From the NCBI GenBank assembly GCA_963965975.1, contig OZ014417.1, positions 3,639,821 through 3,703,820 on the forward strand: a DNA stretch of 64,000 bases. Direction: 5' to 3'. The notes beneath the pieces are model-generated. The model was not told the DNA's origin. It saw nothing but the letters and a program-made list of their open reading frames with translations, and ran no database searches. The translations under genes and the position numbers were made by a program. Positions 21,871 through 34,780 of this stretch are shown here, in pieces (position 1 is the stretch's first letter; every line of letters starts with the position of its first letter). The DNA comes from Xestospongia bergquistia. Lineage: Eukaryota; Porifera; Demospongiae; Haplosclerida; Petrosiidae.

Positions 21871-22767
21871 ATGAAGAACTCTTATCTCTTTATAGTCCTT
21901 GCTTTGCACATTTTTGATAGCTGTACATGTATATAGTGAACCAGCAAGTTAGTGCTCTTACAAGATGAACAAGAAGTTTTATGTCTAGATGGCTCACCTT
22001 CAGGATATTATTTTACGCAAGGTTAGTTGTGATATTGCAAAGGATGGGCTGGCTATATATAATATATAAATGTGACACATTTTCCCACAATACTTATATA
22101 TAGGTTCAGGAACTGGTGCTGGTAAATGGATTATTCATTTGGAAGGTGGAGGATGGTGTTATGATGAAGGAGCTTGTTTAGATCGAAGTAAATCCAGTCT
22201 TGGATCGTCAAAGTCCTGGCCAGCTACTGCTTTGTTCTCTGGTTTTCTTTCTGATAATCAAGACACTAATCCTGACTTTTATAATTGGAATCTAGCTTTT
22301 ATTAACTATTGTGATGGAGCATCATTTAGTGGCAATGTGTAAGTTATAATATAATATCAATGATTGTATATACATGTATTATACTATAGTGACCATCCAG
22401 TTGATGTAGAAGGGACTCCAATCTATTTTAGAGGCTTCAAAATACTTCAATCAATACTGGGTGCACTAATGATAGCTGGGATGAATAAATCTGAAGAAGT
22501 GATTCTAATTGGTTGTTCAGGTATACAATGTTCCTGTTGAGTTTATCATAATAGGTATTACACAGTAGCAATGCCTTTCTTTTTTATTTAATTAGTCTGT
22601 AATTATATTAGAGCAAGCTATTATTATTCATATAGAATCATGTAAGATATACATATAATATAATATAGGACATACTGGATAGAATAAAAGCACAACATTT
22701 TAATAATTAATAATTATATTTTCAACAATAGTAATGGAACTAATAAAAATCTTCTTTATAAATATCT

Positions 22768-23013
22768 ACACTGCAAAAATTGAATAGTTGGTTTAACCAA
22801 TACATGGTTATATAAGTTGCATATGCAAAAAGTAAACTTAAAATTTTGATTACTAATGTGTTATGAAATTAGTGGCTATGTAGCTACATAAGTAGTAGTA
22901 CATTAGTAATGAAAACAATATTATGCTTACTTTTCAACAAAAAATAAGTTTTTAATTGCAACCTTTATAACCGAATAATGGTTAAATCAACCAATCAATT
23001 TTTACAGTGTAGT
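22768..23013. mobile_element. MITE with about 40-bp terminal inverted repeats inside the esterase intron
   Basis: Left end ACACTGCAAAAATTGAATAG, right end complementary (CAATCAATTTTTACAGTGT). Both ends continue with GGTTTAACCA / TGGTTAAATC. Related copies: 27413-27640, and half-elements near 30040-30090 and 38230-38275. Non-coding. Confidence 0.8.
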
Positions 23014-24310
23014 GCTGAACATTTTAAGTCAGTGTTTAGAGTTCCACTAATAGAATACCATACTTTTAGTCTCAGTGCTTAAAGGAATTGTAGAGGCGTA
23101 TAAACAATGAAAATGGTATCACCAGAAATGCATACAATTTACTTTTGTACATGAAGATATATCTGTAAAAGTTTTATAAAAGGATTACAGAGCAGCATCT
23201 ATTGTTACTACTTTTATCCTTTGTATCTCTGTATAATTCCTTTAATGTTAGGGTCATGATTAAGGATCTAAAAATATACTGATTTCCCATTAAAGTATGG
23301 TGTTTCGATATAGGCACTTTAAACCCAATAATCATGAAACTGGTATTCTATATCTGACAAATTGATGATATTTAAATCACTTAAATTATATCAGTGATAT
23401 ATTATTGCATTTTGTTCCTAGTCCCTACATTGATGCTATTGACATATGTGTCTTTTTTGTGATTTGTTTAGACATACAGAGAGTTTTGAGACTGACATTA
23501 TAATGTATCGTAACTGCTTTAAGTACTGATTATATTCATTACCAATTAAATATTATGTTTCTATAAGTGTTAAGACAATATCATTTATTATTAATATAAA
23601 TATAATTGATATTGTTGTTTATCTAGTTTGTGTTCATTATTATAGCTGGTGGATTAGCTACTTATATTCATACTGACTATGTCCAAAGCATTCTTCCATC
23701 CTCAACTAAATATCATGCTATGGCTGATGCTGGGTAAGTCATGATTCAATGATGTCATAATCTTGAGAGCCTAATATTATATAGTATATTCATTAATTAT
23801 TGGTATGTTTCATACTTTTTTGTTATTTGATAGATATTTTATTGATGCTCCAAATGTTTTTAATATGGTTAGTATCTTTATCTGATGACATACTTTGCCT
23901 GCTAGAATTATACATAATGTAATATTTGTAATGTAATTAACATGTTGCCATAGATCAATGAATATGACTAGTGAAAATAGTGAAGACATTATACTTAACC
24001 CATAGACTGCTAATATATATATATACCAATGCAGTAAATAGGCACACTATTTGTTTTTTATCACAAAACAAATAATTTTGGATATACTTATTAATGATTT
24101 GAAACTATGTATGACTCCTGCAGTGTCAGTATTACTTTATGCATATCACTGTATTTTCTACTCATATTGAAATGTCTTAATTAATACTATGAATATGTAG
24201 ATATACAAGGTCCCTCACACAGTGATAGGCTCTAGATTTGATCTCTTTAGTTTGTCTAGAATAAAGTAAGCTATAGCAATTGTAGCATAAGTTTGTATGC
24301 CTAGCTCCTA

Positions 24311-24458
24311 ATTTAGTCTTTGGTTTTATTCACCTTCTCGTTGCTCTAAAAAACAATCACAAGATATATATAAGACATTTAGAGTCTAAATGTCTTATAT
24401 ATTATCTTGTGATTGTTTTTTAGAGCAATGAGAAGGTGAGTAAAACCAAAGACTAAAT
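24311..24458. repeat. Near-perfect 72-bp-arm palindrome (foldback element)
   Basis: The left arm (24311-24381, starting ATTTAGTCTTTGGTTTTA) is repeated inverted at 24387-24458 with only a few mismatches and a loop of about 5 bp (GAGTC). It lies in the last intron of the esterase-like copy. The transcript would form a very long hairpin. Likely a foldback transposon. Confidence 0.92.
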
Positions 24459-24689
24459 TATCTTGTGGTTGTTTTAAATATGTCTGCTTTGTTCAAATTA
24501 ATTGCCTTCACTAAAGCACTTGGCAGTTGGCAACAATCTTTATAATATTATTTTTAAAATTTGTATTGACAATATACTTTCTATTGTATTCAATTTCAGT
24601 ATACAATATGCAGAATTGTACTAATGGAGTTAATCAGAATTGCATCAAGGCTAATGGAAATAAAACTTGGAAATGTTTCTTGGCTCAGG

Positions 24690-25480
24690 TATAGTGGATC
24701 TGTATAGTCCAATCAAACAGTTTCTGTTACCTTTTAGTATACTTATCCTCATATATACAGTCCAATATTCGTATTAAATTCTCAATATGACACATGGCAA
24801 CTCGATAATTATATTACACATATAGTTGTAGACCATCTATGTTCCAAGTTTTGTAGGATCTATTATGTTAAATTTCCATAAAAACAACTGTGTATTGACA
24901 TAACAACATCTATTTTGATATATTATATAGTACAAGATTAGCTTAATAAATTTTCTATACAGTATAAAGTAATCTATTACAATTACTTTTCATTAAAACT
25001 TCACCAGCAAACAATCAAGTATTGTTCACTTGTACAGTGTGGATGATATATAGTGCTGGAGGATTTGTGTGGCAAGATATAAAACTACAAAGAGTACACC
25101 TGTGATAAATATAAAATACCACTTGTTTGAGGTACATTTATTTGATTGCTAAAACAATTGGCCAAACATTAGTGACAGTAATGGTGTAATTAAACAGATG
25201 TAGGCAACAGATTTCCCTATTAAGAGAAAGCAACAGATGTTCTTACTTGTAACTACAATGTATGTGTAAAGATAATAGGGAAATAGATTGTATAGTACAT
25301 AAAGATTAAAGTGGCCATGCTAGCTATTGTCTATTGAGATCTTATACAAAATCTTATAATTCTGACAAACAACTAAATGACTGGTCATTATTGTATTATT
25401 AATGAGAATAGAGTCAAGTTTACTATACCCCTCAGTATCTCATCATGTACAAATAACTAATTTCCACTAAGCCCAGACTT
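24690..25480. other. No gene recognised
   Basis: Follows the last visible esterase exon. The first 120 bp resemble the sequence following the orphan exon at 291-420. No C-terminal esterase exon is found here. Confidence 0.5.
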
Positions 25481-26900
25481 ATTTGGAGATATGATTATGT
25501 AAACTGGAAAGACCTTGTGATTTAATTGCTGAATCTGATTTAATTGTTCAATCAGAAAAAAACAATTTGGAATATTATGTTTGAAGTAATCCTAACAAAG
25601 TCATGTCAAAGATGTCAAATCTTCCATGGCCAAATGAATTCTTAATTAAAGATATGAGGAAAAGAAATAGACTGTATTTTGCCTTGCAATATTTACTGGT
25701 GACTAATCCAAGTACAAGATTTAGAGAAACAAACACTGAACAATTTGCAAATGGCATTTTTCTGTACTTTAGATCCTAAGGATTCCACTGTTTTGGAAAT
25801 TATTTAAGTGTATCAACAATGCTAACTCTTCTATACCTACATTAGCTGATGGAAATGGTACTAATGCCAAGACAGACCTGGAAAAGGCAAATTTATTAGA
25901 TATATTTTTTGATCACATTTTAATAGATCATGTCCACCACTTGAATATCATGTGAATTAGGAGAATTCATTGTCAATGTTGAAGCCTGTTGTATTGAAAG
26001 TTAAGTTTATCTAATCTCAAGTTCTTGCTGCCAGTCAACCAGATGACATTTCAGCTAGAATGTTAAAACATACAGTTGATTTATAACTTCATCAATTACC
26101 AAACTATTTAATTTATCATTGAGATCATAATCAAATAGCGGAATAATGGAAATTTGGCCATTTTGTGCCCATTTCAAAGTCACCTAACATTAATTCACAA
26201 AATTGATTATCAAGTTGTGAAATTGTTAAGTATTCTAAAATTAATAAAGTGCTGGAATATGACATATATTCGCTACTATTAGAACATTTAATGCTAACTA
26301 CCCTCTCTCTGGCTTTCAATGGGGATTTATAAATGGTTGATCCACTGCTACTGCAATACTGTCTATAACTGATAATAGTTAAAGACACTTGAAAATAGAG
26401 ATAAAATCTATGCTTGACTTTAAGTTTTGACTGTCCCCCATGCTCCACTACACAGTAGATTAAATAATTGGATTATTATATGGATTACCAACTACTTCAC
26501 AAACAGAAGACAGGCTGTTGTATCTAATGATAATAGATCAGACACTGCACCAGTTCAAATACCTGGGCACAAGCCTAATGGTATCATATCCTACAACAGC
26601 CATCTTAAGTTTTTTAACTAAGTTGTTATCAAAATTGGAACTCTTCCAGTTGTCAACTTACATTATTCCCAACTACTGTTCAAAATGTCCTTTTTATGGA
26701 ACCATTTTATTGTAGCTTTTAACCTCCTCAAATCCTTGTACCTGATTCTTTTTCTGTTCATGTTCATCCTGTTGGTCTCGATGAAATTCCAGCAAACTTT
26801 GGCTGATCCAATTTACATAATTATGATTACATATTCAGTCACTTGTATATATGCTCTATGGGTTTGAGTGTTTGTAGGATGGCCTTCAACTAGTGAAAGC
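25480..26900 (+). mobile_element. Non-LTR retrotransposon (LINE) relic 1
   Basis: Broken frames read SIPTLADGNGTNAKTDLEKA, NNWIIIWITNYFTNRRQAVV (reverse transcriptase finger/palm region) and a 3' part homologous to 33490-33720. The same family as the element at 28450-29830 (TAGCTGATGGAAAT and following sequence shared). Multiple stops and frameshifts; inactive. Confidence 0.7.
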
Positions 26901-27400
26901 CTAGAAAGAATGATAGATTAATAATTTGTGGAAAGACTACACAAAATTACAAGGACAGATATTGATGAGGTGCCAGTAACATGACTTTTTGAATCATGAG
27001 ATGACACTAGAAAGTACTAAAAGAAACAATGAAGGAGAGTTGACACTGAAAGTCATTAGTTATAGGAGTCAGTTAACAAAAAAGTTTTGGGCAACTTATA
27101 ATTATAGAAATAGTGATTGACAAGAGTCTCTACACTGATTGTACACTTTCTGCTTAACATCATCAAATGATCTGGCAATATCAAGTTGAGCCATTAGCTG
27201 ATGGAATCATCTTAAAAGATACGTTTTGAGTTCTTCTAGTGATGAGTGTTTGTCTACTAAAGGTGGTTTGTGGCTTTAGCACTGTATCTGCTTGACATGC
27301 TTAAAATAGGGTAGGTGTGAACAGTATAATAATTGTCAATGGACCAAAATATTAACAGAAGATGATGACTGCCTTCCATGAAAGTTTGTTAGCCTTAACG
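26900..27400. repeat. Repeat shared with the upstream flank of copy D
   Basis: Matches 33720-34260 (ACAAGGACAGATATTGATGAGG and following blocks), partly also 870-1420 (inverted) and 19690-19960. Non-coding. Confidence 0.7.
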
Positions 27401-27412
27401 TACATTATAAAA

Positions 27413-27640
27413 AGTGATTGGTTGATTTAACTATTAAACAGTTTCCATGTAGCAAACTGTAAGTAAACATAATACTGTTTTAATTACTATTGTACATGAA
27501 TTGATTGTTTATCAATTGGAATTGTTTTTATTTCTTTTAAAAAATTCATTTTTAGTTCTAACATTTTGTAAACAATTTGTATCATGCAACCTGGATAACA
27601 ATATAGTGGTTAAATCAACCAATCAGTTTTTACTGTGCAT
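27413..27640. mobile_element. MITE, same family as 22768-23013
   Basis: Ends read AAAAGTGATTGGTTGATTTA and TAAATCAACCAATCAGTTTT, the same terminal inverted repeat as the esterase-intron MITE, with a different, AT-rich interior. Confidence 0.7.
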
Positions 27641-27799
27641 GTAAAGAACACATCAATGTAAGTTGTAAGTATGTTACAATAGTAAGACCCATTGTAACAT
27701 GCTTACAGCCAGAGAGGTACATGCAAGTGGATGTACTCTCCACATATGTAATCATCAAGGTCTCAGATTATCAGTTTATCAATTACTAAGCTTACATAT

Positions 27800-28140
27800 G
27801 AACAGTAAATGATTTGTCTATATGTACTAATGCACATAAACAAATCATTTAATTACTACTATCCTAAAGATGGAGAAGACCAAGTTAACATTGTCAACCA
27901 TCCAGTATCATTACTTTGCTCAATATCTAACATCATTGAAATAATTATATTTGATGAAATTTGTAAATTTGTGCTACCATCACTTTCTGCTAGTCAATTT
28001 GGTTTCATGAAGGGCAGGAAGATTGTGTTTGAAACAATTATTACCTACATTTCAACTATATACAGTAATATTTGTGATCATAATATAAGCAGACAAACAT
28101 AGTATACTAGACTATAGAAAGGCATTTACTTTGACAGTAT
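27800..28140 (+). pseudogene. Reverse transcriptase fragment (non-LTR)
   Basis: Reads HPVSLLCSISNIIEIIIFDE then LSASQFGFMKGRKIVFETII, matching the RPISLL...K-E--I and S-SQFGFRKGRST blocks of LINE reverse transcriptases. Truncated on both sides; no YxDD motif. Confidence 0.7.
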
Positions 28141-28449
28141 ATCACAATCAAATTTGCTAATAAAGTTGTGGCAAATTAATGAAAAACATCGGTTCAATTT
28201 GAAAGTAGTTCAAAATTATCTTTCATCATCTGTATCTTAACATGTTAAGCTTAAGACTTGTACTGAGTACAAAATGAATGAAAATATTTGAACTGACATA
28301 ATTATAAGTGAAATGTTTAAGAGATTGTTGAATGTGTTCTTTGTTGTACTAATGTTATTATTATGTTTTTTTTACCTGACTTCCTATATTACATCTGTTT
28401 AATTACATCATTATTATTAATGTTTGACCAATTTTGGGTTTTGTTTTCC

Positions 28450-29830
28450 TGTAGTTTAATCCTAAGGATTTCTAAAGTGTTTGTAAGCCAATTAAATATA
28501 TCAAAAAAGGTAATTTTCTATACCTAAATTAGCTGATGGAAATAGTACTATTCCCAGGACAGACTTTGAAAAGGCAAATTTACTAAATACATTTGTTATC
28601 ATATTTTAATCAATCATGTTCATTACTTGAATATCATGTGAATCAGACAGATTAATATTCATTGTCAGATGTTGAAGCCTATTGTACTAAAGGTGAAGTT
28701 TGTCTAATCTTAAGTTCTTGGAGACATCCAAAGCCAGTGGACCTGATAACATTTCAACTAAAATGTTTAAACACACAAATGCATGGTTTTTCAACTTCAT
28801 CAATTACAAAATATTTATCATGAAGATCACTTCATATACCAGATGAATGGAAACTTAGTCATATTGTGCCCATTTAAAAGTCTCCTTACATCAATTCACC
28901 AAATGATTATTGACTTGTGTCATTTTTAAGCATTATAAGTAATGTGTTGGAATGTGACATATGATACACTACTATTAGAAATATTTATATCAACTCCCCT
29001 CTCACTCTCTTACTTTCAATGTGGATTTATGAAAGATCAATCCACTGTTACTACATTACTGTCTATAACTGATGAATAGTTGCAGACACTTAAAAATAGA
29101 GATGAAGTTTGTGCTATTTTCTTTGACTTTAAGAAGGTTTTTCACTCTGCCAATGTCATGCTCCACTACTCAGCATAACATGATTCATTGAGTTAAATAA
29201 TTACATTATTAAGTGGATTACCAACTAGCTCAGAAACAGAAGACAGGTTGTTGTAGTCAATATAGTAGTAAAACAGATACTGCACTAGATCTTTCAGGAG
29301 TTCCTCAGGGATCAATTTTGGATCTAATACTATTTTTTGTTTATGTTAATAACATAAATGAATTAACACTCAATGGAATGTTGACGCTCTGGCAGATGAC
29401 TTGTTGTTGTATCAGAGGATCTCCTCAGTTGATGACTTTACTTTTGTTCAAAATGATATTTCATCCATAGACAGGTTGTAGGAAGCAAACTATCTATCAG
29501 TAAATATATCAAAACGCAATGTATGCTGTCATTAATTTTTAAAATAGTGAATGAAATGATTTATTTCAAGTGGTGCATGGGATAAAACACTTAAAGAAGA
29601 ATTACCATAAAAATTTTGTTCTTTCAGATCACAACTTTTCTCTTCCACTAGCACATATTATAACTCATTTATCCAGCAACTGTTAGACAAGGGAATCTAT
29701 TGATCATGAGTGAATCCCAAATAAAGCAATCTTCACATCTTTTAAATCTAAATTATTTATTTAAATAATTGTAATATTATAAATACCATATCAATTTTTT
29801 CTTACTAGGGCACTTCATCTTATTAGTTCT
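28450..29830 (+). mobile_element. Non-LTR retrotransposon (LINE) relic 2
   Basis: Contains SGVPQGSILDLILFFVYVNN, the RT domain block 4 signature (usually SGVPQGSILGPLLF), preceded by a frame similar to relic 1 and followed by a degraded 3' part ending near 29830. The catalytic A-DD region near 29390 (LADD-like, frameshifted) is disrupted. Inactive. Confidence 0.8.
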
Positions 29831-30099
29831 CACTATGTAAATGTCCTGTGGTTATTATTATCAACACAAGTTAAGAAAGATAGTTTCAGAGAGGAAGGCT
29901 GGCTATGTGAGACAAGTGATGGTTGTGAATTCTAATAAATTAATAGTGGGTGGTACAGTAAAAATAGGAATGCCCTACAATTTGCAAAAATATTCTGATG
30001 TAAAATATTCCGGGCATATTATATGGTATTATATGCAACAAAAATGACCATTGATATGGTTAAACCAACCAATTTTTTTTACAATGATATATTAGAGGA

Positions 30100-30315
30100 C
30101 TAATAGTTTTCCACAGTTCTGACATTGGTTAGGTTTATCACCAGTGTGTACACAAAGATGAGTTTGGAGATGACTATTATTAATAAATCCTTTTCCACAG
30201 TTCTGACATTTGTAAGGTTTATCACCAGTGTGTATACAAATATGAGTTTGGAGATGACTATTATTACTGAATAGTCTTCCACAGTTCTGCCATTGGTAAG
30301 GTTTATCACCAGCAT
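30100..30315 (-). pseudogene. Orphan C2H2 finger cluster downstream of copy D
   Basis: About two and a half fingers: YQWQNCGRLFSNNSHLQTHI, then YKCQNCGKGFINNSHLQTHL, then NQCQNCGKLLVL. The first finger has lost its first Cys. The core CQNCGKGF differs from CQYCGKGF of the main arrays, so this is a distinct finger lineage. No start codon; probably a relic exon. Confidence 0.75.
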
Positions 30316-30499
30316 GATATAATTTTTGTGTAATGTTCTAGTAAGTTCAAAATTTTATTACAGTTTTTGAAATATACTAGCATTATTGGCCCTCTAACAT
30401 AGACAAAATAATAATCATGCTATCCTTGAATGTTATTATAGAATGAAATATAACAAGTTGTATTTTTTTATAGACTAAAATGTAGCAAACCATTTATTG

Positions 30500-30650
30500 C
30501 CCTAGGATATAATATTGCAAGCCAAAGTATTTTTGTCCTAGGATAAATTTTGTGCATGTAGGACAAAAAAACCTTGCAGCAATATTAGTTTTGCAATATT
30601 TTATCAGGTGGGACAAATTTAGTTAGGATAATAATTGTTATGACAAAACA
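30500..30650. repeat. Palindrome-rich TCCTAGGATA spacer (unit D)
   Basis: Counterpart of 5215-5400 and 38740-38940. Contains CCCTAGGATATAATATTGCA, GTCCTAGGATAAATTTTGTG and TTGCAATATTTTATC. Confidence 0.65.
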
Positions 30651-30863
30651 ATTTACATCCACTTTAATTGTATAAGAAACACTGCTATCACTGGTTAGAA
30701 ATGTTGAATTCACTTCCTTCACTAGCTAAAGTGACATTGTATTCTGTTACAGTGCTCTGGACCTTTGCTTCTCTAGATCTATATTGTCCAATGTGTGTGT
30801 AGTGTTGTTACTATAGTCCCTTAATAAAGTGATAATGAATAATGATTAGCAAAAATAGTTAAC

Positions 30864-33234
30864 TTATTTTAAGATGAACACGAAGATGACTTTGGAACTA
30901 CCATTCTGACTAAATTCTTTTCCACAGTGTTGACATTGGTAAGGTTTATCACCAGTATGTATACAAAGATGAGTTTTGAGAGGACTGCTTTGATTAAATC
31001 TTTTTCCACAGTACTGACACTGGTAAGGTTTATCACCAGTGTGTATACAAAAATGATTTTGGAGACTACCATTCTGACTAAATTCTTTTCCACAGTACTG
31101 ACATTGGTAAGGTTTATAACCAGTGTGTATACGAAGATGCGTTTGGAGATGACTGCTTTGATTAAATTTTTTTAAACAGTACTGACATTGGTAAGGTTTA
31201 TCACCAGTGTGTATACGAAGATGAGTTTGAAGATTACAATTCTGACTAAATCCTTTTCCACAGTACTGACATTGGTAAGGTTTATCACCAATGTGTACAT
31301 TAAGATGAGTTTGGAGATAACTGCTTTGTTTGAATCCTTTTCCACAGTACTGACATTGGTATGGTTTTTTACTAGTGTGTATACGAACATGAGTTTGAAG
31401 ATCACCATTCTGACTAAATCCTTTTCCACAGAACTGACATTGGTAAGGTTTGTCACCAGTGTGTATACGAAGGTGATACTTCATTGATGACTGACGCAAA
31501 ATTTTCTTTCTATAATAATCACAATTGTTATTTGGATTTCCAACTACCAGTTTATCATTGGAAATGAGCCCCATTTTTTGCTTTTCTTCTTCTACATCAA
31601 ATAGCTCATGTTTACGAATGTGGTCTTGTAACTGATACAATTCACAAAAGCTTTCTTGAAATTTTTGATAACTAAAACATTGAGGATTAGCAGCAAGACA
31701 ATTAGGATTATGTCGAAGATGCAAATCAAAATTACATTTCAAAACAAAGCTACTTCCACAGTTTTTGCAATTATAAAGTTGACAATCATCTAAATAGTTA
31801 TAATTAGTAAAGTTATTACTGTCAAAAGGGTTACCTTACCTTCTTCAAAATTAGTTGTAATCCCAAGTTCTCTTGCATATTGTTCACCATACCATACATA
31901 GAGTTCATTACCAGGATAGATATGCTTGAATGAACGATAATAGATGTTACCATGATATTGAAAAGCTACTAAATTCTGCTCATCTTCATTGCGAGCACAG
32001 TTAATAAATCGTAACCAATTACTTTCCTTATCTGATTGACCATCAATATAATATGACTCCTCTCCAAAACGCTTTACCTGAATAAATTAAAATAATTAAT
32101 ACTTTCTATTATTTTATTATAGTACCTCCCACATGTAGCTAGTATCTTCTCCTTCAGTCAGCTCTTCTTTTAACACTCTCCTTCCTTCATAAGGACCAAA
32201 TCTAACTCTACGAGGTATAAACTGTGTAGCAAAAACGCCCAGACCAGCATTGGGTATCTTAGAAAGTTTAACAGTTAATTCAGATGGAACAAATACAGTA
32301 GTATATTGTAGAGATGCTTCATCATGACCACTAGAAGGATCTAGAGTTAGTAAGGGTCCATGAACAGGACAGTCACCATGATGAAATTCCTCACAGTTGT
32401 CACAAACTAGTAACAAAAGTTGTCGAAGTAACCATATTGATACTGAACTTACAGAGATATTCATCTTCATCAGATACTTTATCTTCTCTGTATTCTTTTT
32501 GGTGAAATAATTTCTTAGAATATCGTTCACTAACTGGATACTGAGGTATATCACCACTGTATTAAGAAAAATATATCAACAATACTGATATAATCTAACT
32601 TACACATCTTCAATATCAAATCCTTCAAAGTCTTCATATTCTTCATTATTATCATCTCCAAATAACTTTAAAAACTTGTTACACAACTTGCAATCAATGC
32701 TCTCAAATGAAGGCTCCTCCCCCTCCACAGGTTGGTAGTATTTCTTTTGTTGTGGTTTTTGTTGCTTCAAGACTCTTGTAACTTGATGATCCTAACATTA
32801 TTGAGAGGGATAGTCCAACATTACAGTTGTATCAAACACTTACCACATGTTCCGCTATATCACACAGAGGATCTCTCACTGCAGTCTCAACTACCAGAAC
32901 TAAACACAACAAAATGACATTCATATTTAATTTAAAGTTTATTACCTCTTGTGATATCATTTGGTTTTTCTTCATCACACAATTCTCTAAAGCAGGTATC
33001 CATTCATCTCCACTATTACTGCTACTATTACTACAATTACTATATCGTCTCCTTTTTCTGACTCTACTCTTGTTTTGGGACTTGTCATCTAAACCTACAC
33101 ACAATCTTTATCACTTTTTATTTACTATGTAATAGTATTTTACTTAAAGTTTTCGTGAGTTCAATATTCTTTTTAATATTCTCTAGTCTTCTCTTCTTAT
33201 TATAGTCGCATAATTCTTGAGTTGCATCTGCCAT
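30864..33234 (-). pseudogene. PRDM9-like: PRDM9-like copy D (frameshifts in exon 2 and last finger)
   Basis: Exons: 33144-33234, 32946-33094, 32844-32899, 32604-32791, 32453-32556, 32126-32406, 31840-32077, 30864-31789; introns 42-52 bp. Exons 3-7 are open and match A and E closely. Exon 2 is one base short of a multiple of three: an A-run coding lysines (about 32966-32971) has five A where six are needed, shifting the frame unless this is an assembly error. In exon 8 the first C2H2 finger reads CFSYQKFQESF (both Cys lost), the first array finger reads CDYYRKKI, six good fingers follow, and a one-base deletion near 30895 scrambles the last. Likely a recent pseudogene or a gene with one sequencing-sensitive site. 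Confidence 0.8.
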
Positions 33235-33262
33235 TTTGAAAATCTATAGATAATAGACCAAT

Positions 33263-33277
33263 ATTTCCGTTAAAAAT
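33263..33277 (-). promoter_or_regulatory. Conserved ATTTTTAACGGAAAT box upstream of copy D
   Basis: Identical 15-mer, 29 bp upstream of the copy D start codon. Confidence 0.45.
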
Positions 33278-33279
33278 AT

Positions 33280-34780
33280 TACTCCCTCCCCTAGAACTTA
33301 ATTGTTTTTATCAAAAATAAATTTATTAATAATAATTACTATTAGTTTTAATAAAAAAATTAGATCATTTGTTGATATTGTATGCTGTGATAGTGTTGCT
33401 CTCTTACATCTACAACCTGGCCTGATCTAAAATACACTCTTTCCTACAACAAACATATTAACTTCTTTATTTCAATTAAGATTTGGAATTCTCTCTCAGT
33501 TGTCAACTTATACAAGTCACCACAACTGTTTAAAAGTTCTTTTTTGTGGAACCATTTTATTTTAGCTTTTAACTTCTGAACTTCCTACACTTTTGTCTGT
33601 TCATGTTCATCCTGTTAGTCCTGACCTACTCCATCAAACTTTGTCTGATCAATATGTAATTATGTTAACAGTCACTTGTATATATGCTTTTTGGGCTCCT
33701 CCAGAGCTTGTGGGATGGTCTTCAACTAGCAAAAGCCTCTAAGTAATGATAGATTAATGATTTGTGGAAGATAGACAAGAATACAAGGACAGATATTGAT
33801 GAGGTACCAGTTTCATGACTTTTCTAAATGATGAGATGATGACACAGGAAAGAACCAAAAAAAGGTAAAGGTGAGTTGACCCCAAAAGTCATTACTTGAA
33901 GGGAATCAGTTAACAAAAAAGTTTTGGGTAACATGATGATAAAAATAGTGATTGACAATAGTCTCTAAGTAAGCAACATTGATTATTGCACACTTTACTT
34001 ATACAATATCCATAACATCATCAAATGACCTGGCAATATCAAGATGAGACATTAGCTGATGGAATAATCTTAGAAAACATACTTGGAAATCTTTTACTTG
34101 TGGAAGTAAAGATGCACTTGGTTTGTAGCTCTTGTGCTGTATCTCCTTGACAGACTAAAAAATAAGGTAGTTTTGAACATTATAATAATTGTGAATGGAC
34201 TAAGGAGATATGTAGCAACCATTTTAATGTTAACAGATGATGACTGCCTACCATGAATGTTCCTCAGATTGACATGCCCCACAACTAAAAAAACAAATTT
34301 GAATTCAAAATCAGTTTACAATCAGTACTTTTATAGATAAAGCAAATATTTTGAAAAATTATATTCAGCAAGATTTATTACATGGATTTGTCACTCAGAG
34401 ATTGACAGTGAGTCAAACAAGAGTCTAAAAAAGCACCATTACTCTCAAATGTGATGATAGGATAAGCAGCTTGTTGAAACTCCTAAATAATTTTGTCAAC
34501 ACAAAGCATGATTAATTGTTATTAAACTTACATGAAAGAATTGTTCAACTTTTTCCATCTACTCAGGAGTACAATAAGGTGGTATGCATTTTAGTTGGAG
34601 AGTGTTATGAAGTTGCCATGTGTCATATTGAGAATTTAGTACAACTATTGGACTATAAGAAGATATAATGATAAGTATATTAATGGAAGAGAAGGAAAGT
34701 GTTTTCAAGTGGTACCAATATTCCATCAACAGTACAGTAAAGTACCTGAGTCATAATACACTTCCAGACTTCATTCCTGT
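33280..34780. repeat. Duplicated upstream flank of copy D with LINE 3' debris
   Basis: Matches the inverted left flank of copy A throughout, and LINE relic 1 (26600-26900) from 33490 to 33720. From 34370 it also matches 50870-51200. The C-terminal tail of the unknown upstream gene survives near 33365-33415. No intact gene. Confidence 0.7.

Larger units (their letters stand above)
21871..24688 (+). pseudogene. Notum/pectin-acetylesterase-like gene, N-terminal two thirds (best preserved copy)
   Basis: Exons: 21871-22021, 22104-22338, 22390-22520, 23646-23733, 23834-23867, 24600-24688. The sequence runs from a signal-like start (MKNSYLFIVLAL) through VLCLDGSPSGYYF, WIIHLEGGGWCYDEGACLD, PDFYNWNLAFINYCDGASF, ILIGCS|AGGLATYIHTDY and MADAGYFIDAPNVF, the standard order of this alpha/beta-hydrolase family. 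The nucleophile Ser lies in GCSAGG, next to a 1.1-kb intron. Family members remove acetyl or acyl groups (Notum removes Wnt palmitoleate) outside the cell. Problems: frameshifts after the signal region, a phase mismatch between exons 5 and 6, and no exon with the catalytic Asp and His after 24688. Probably a truncated copy. Confidence 0.7.
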
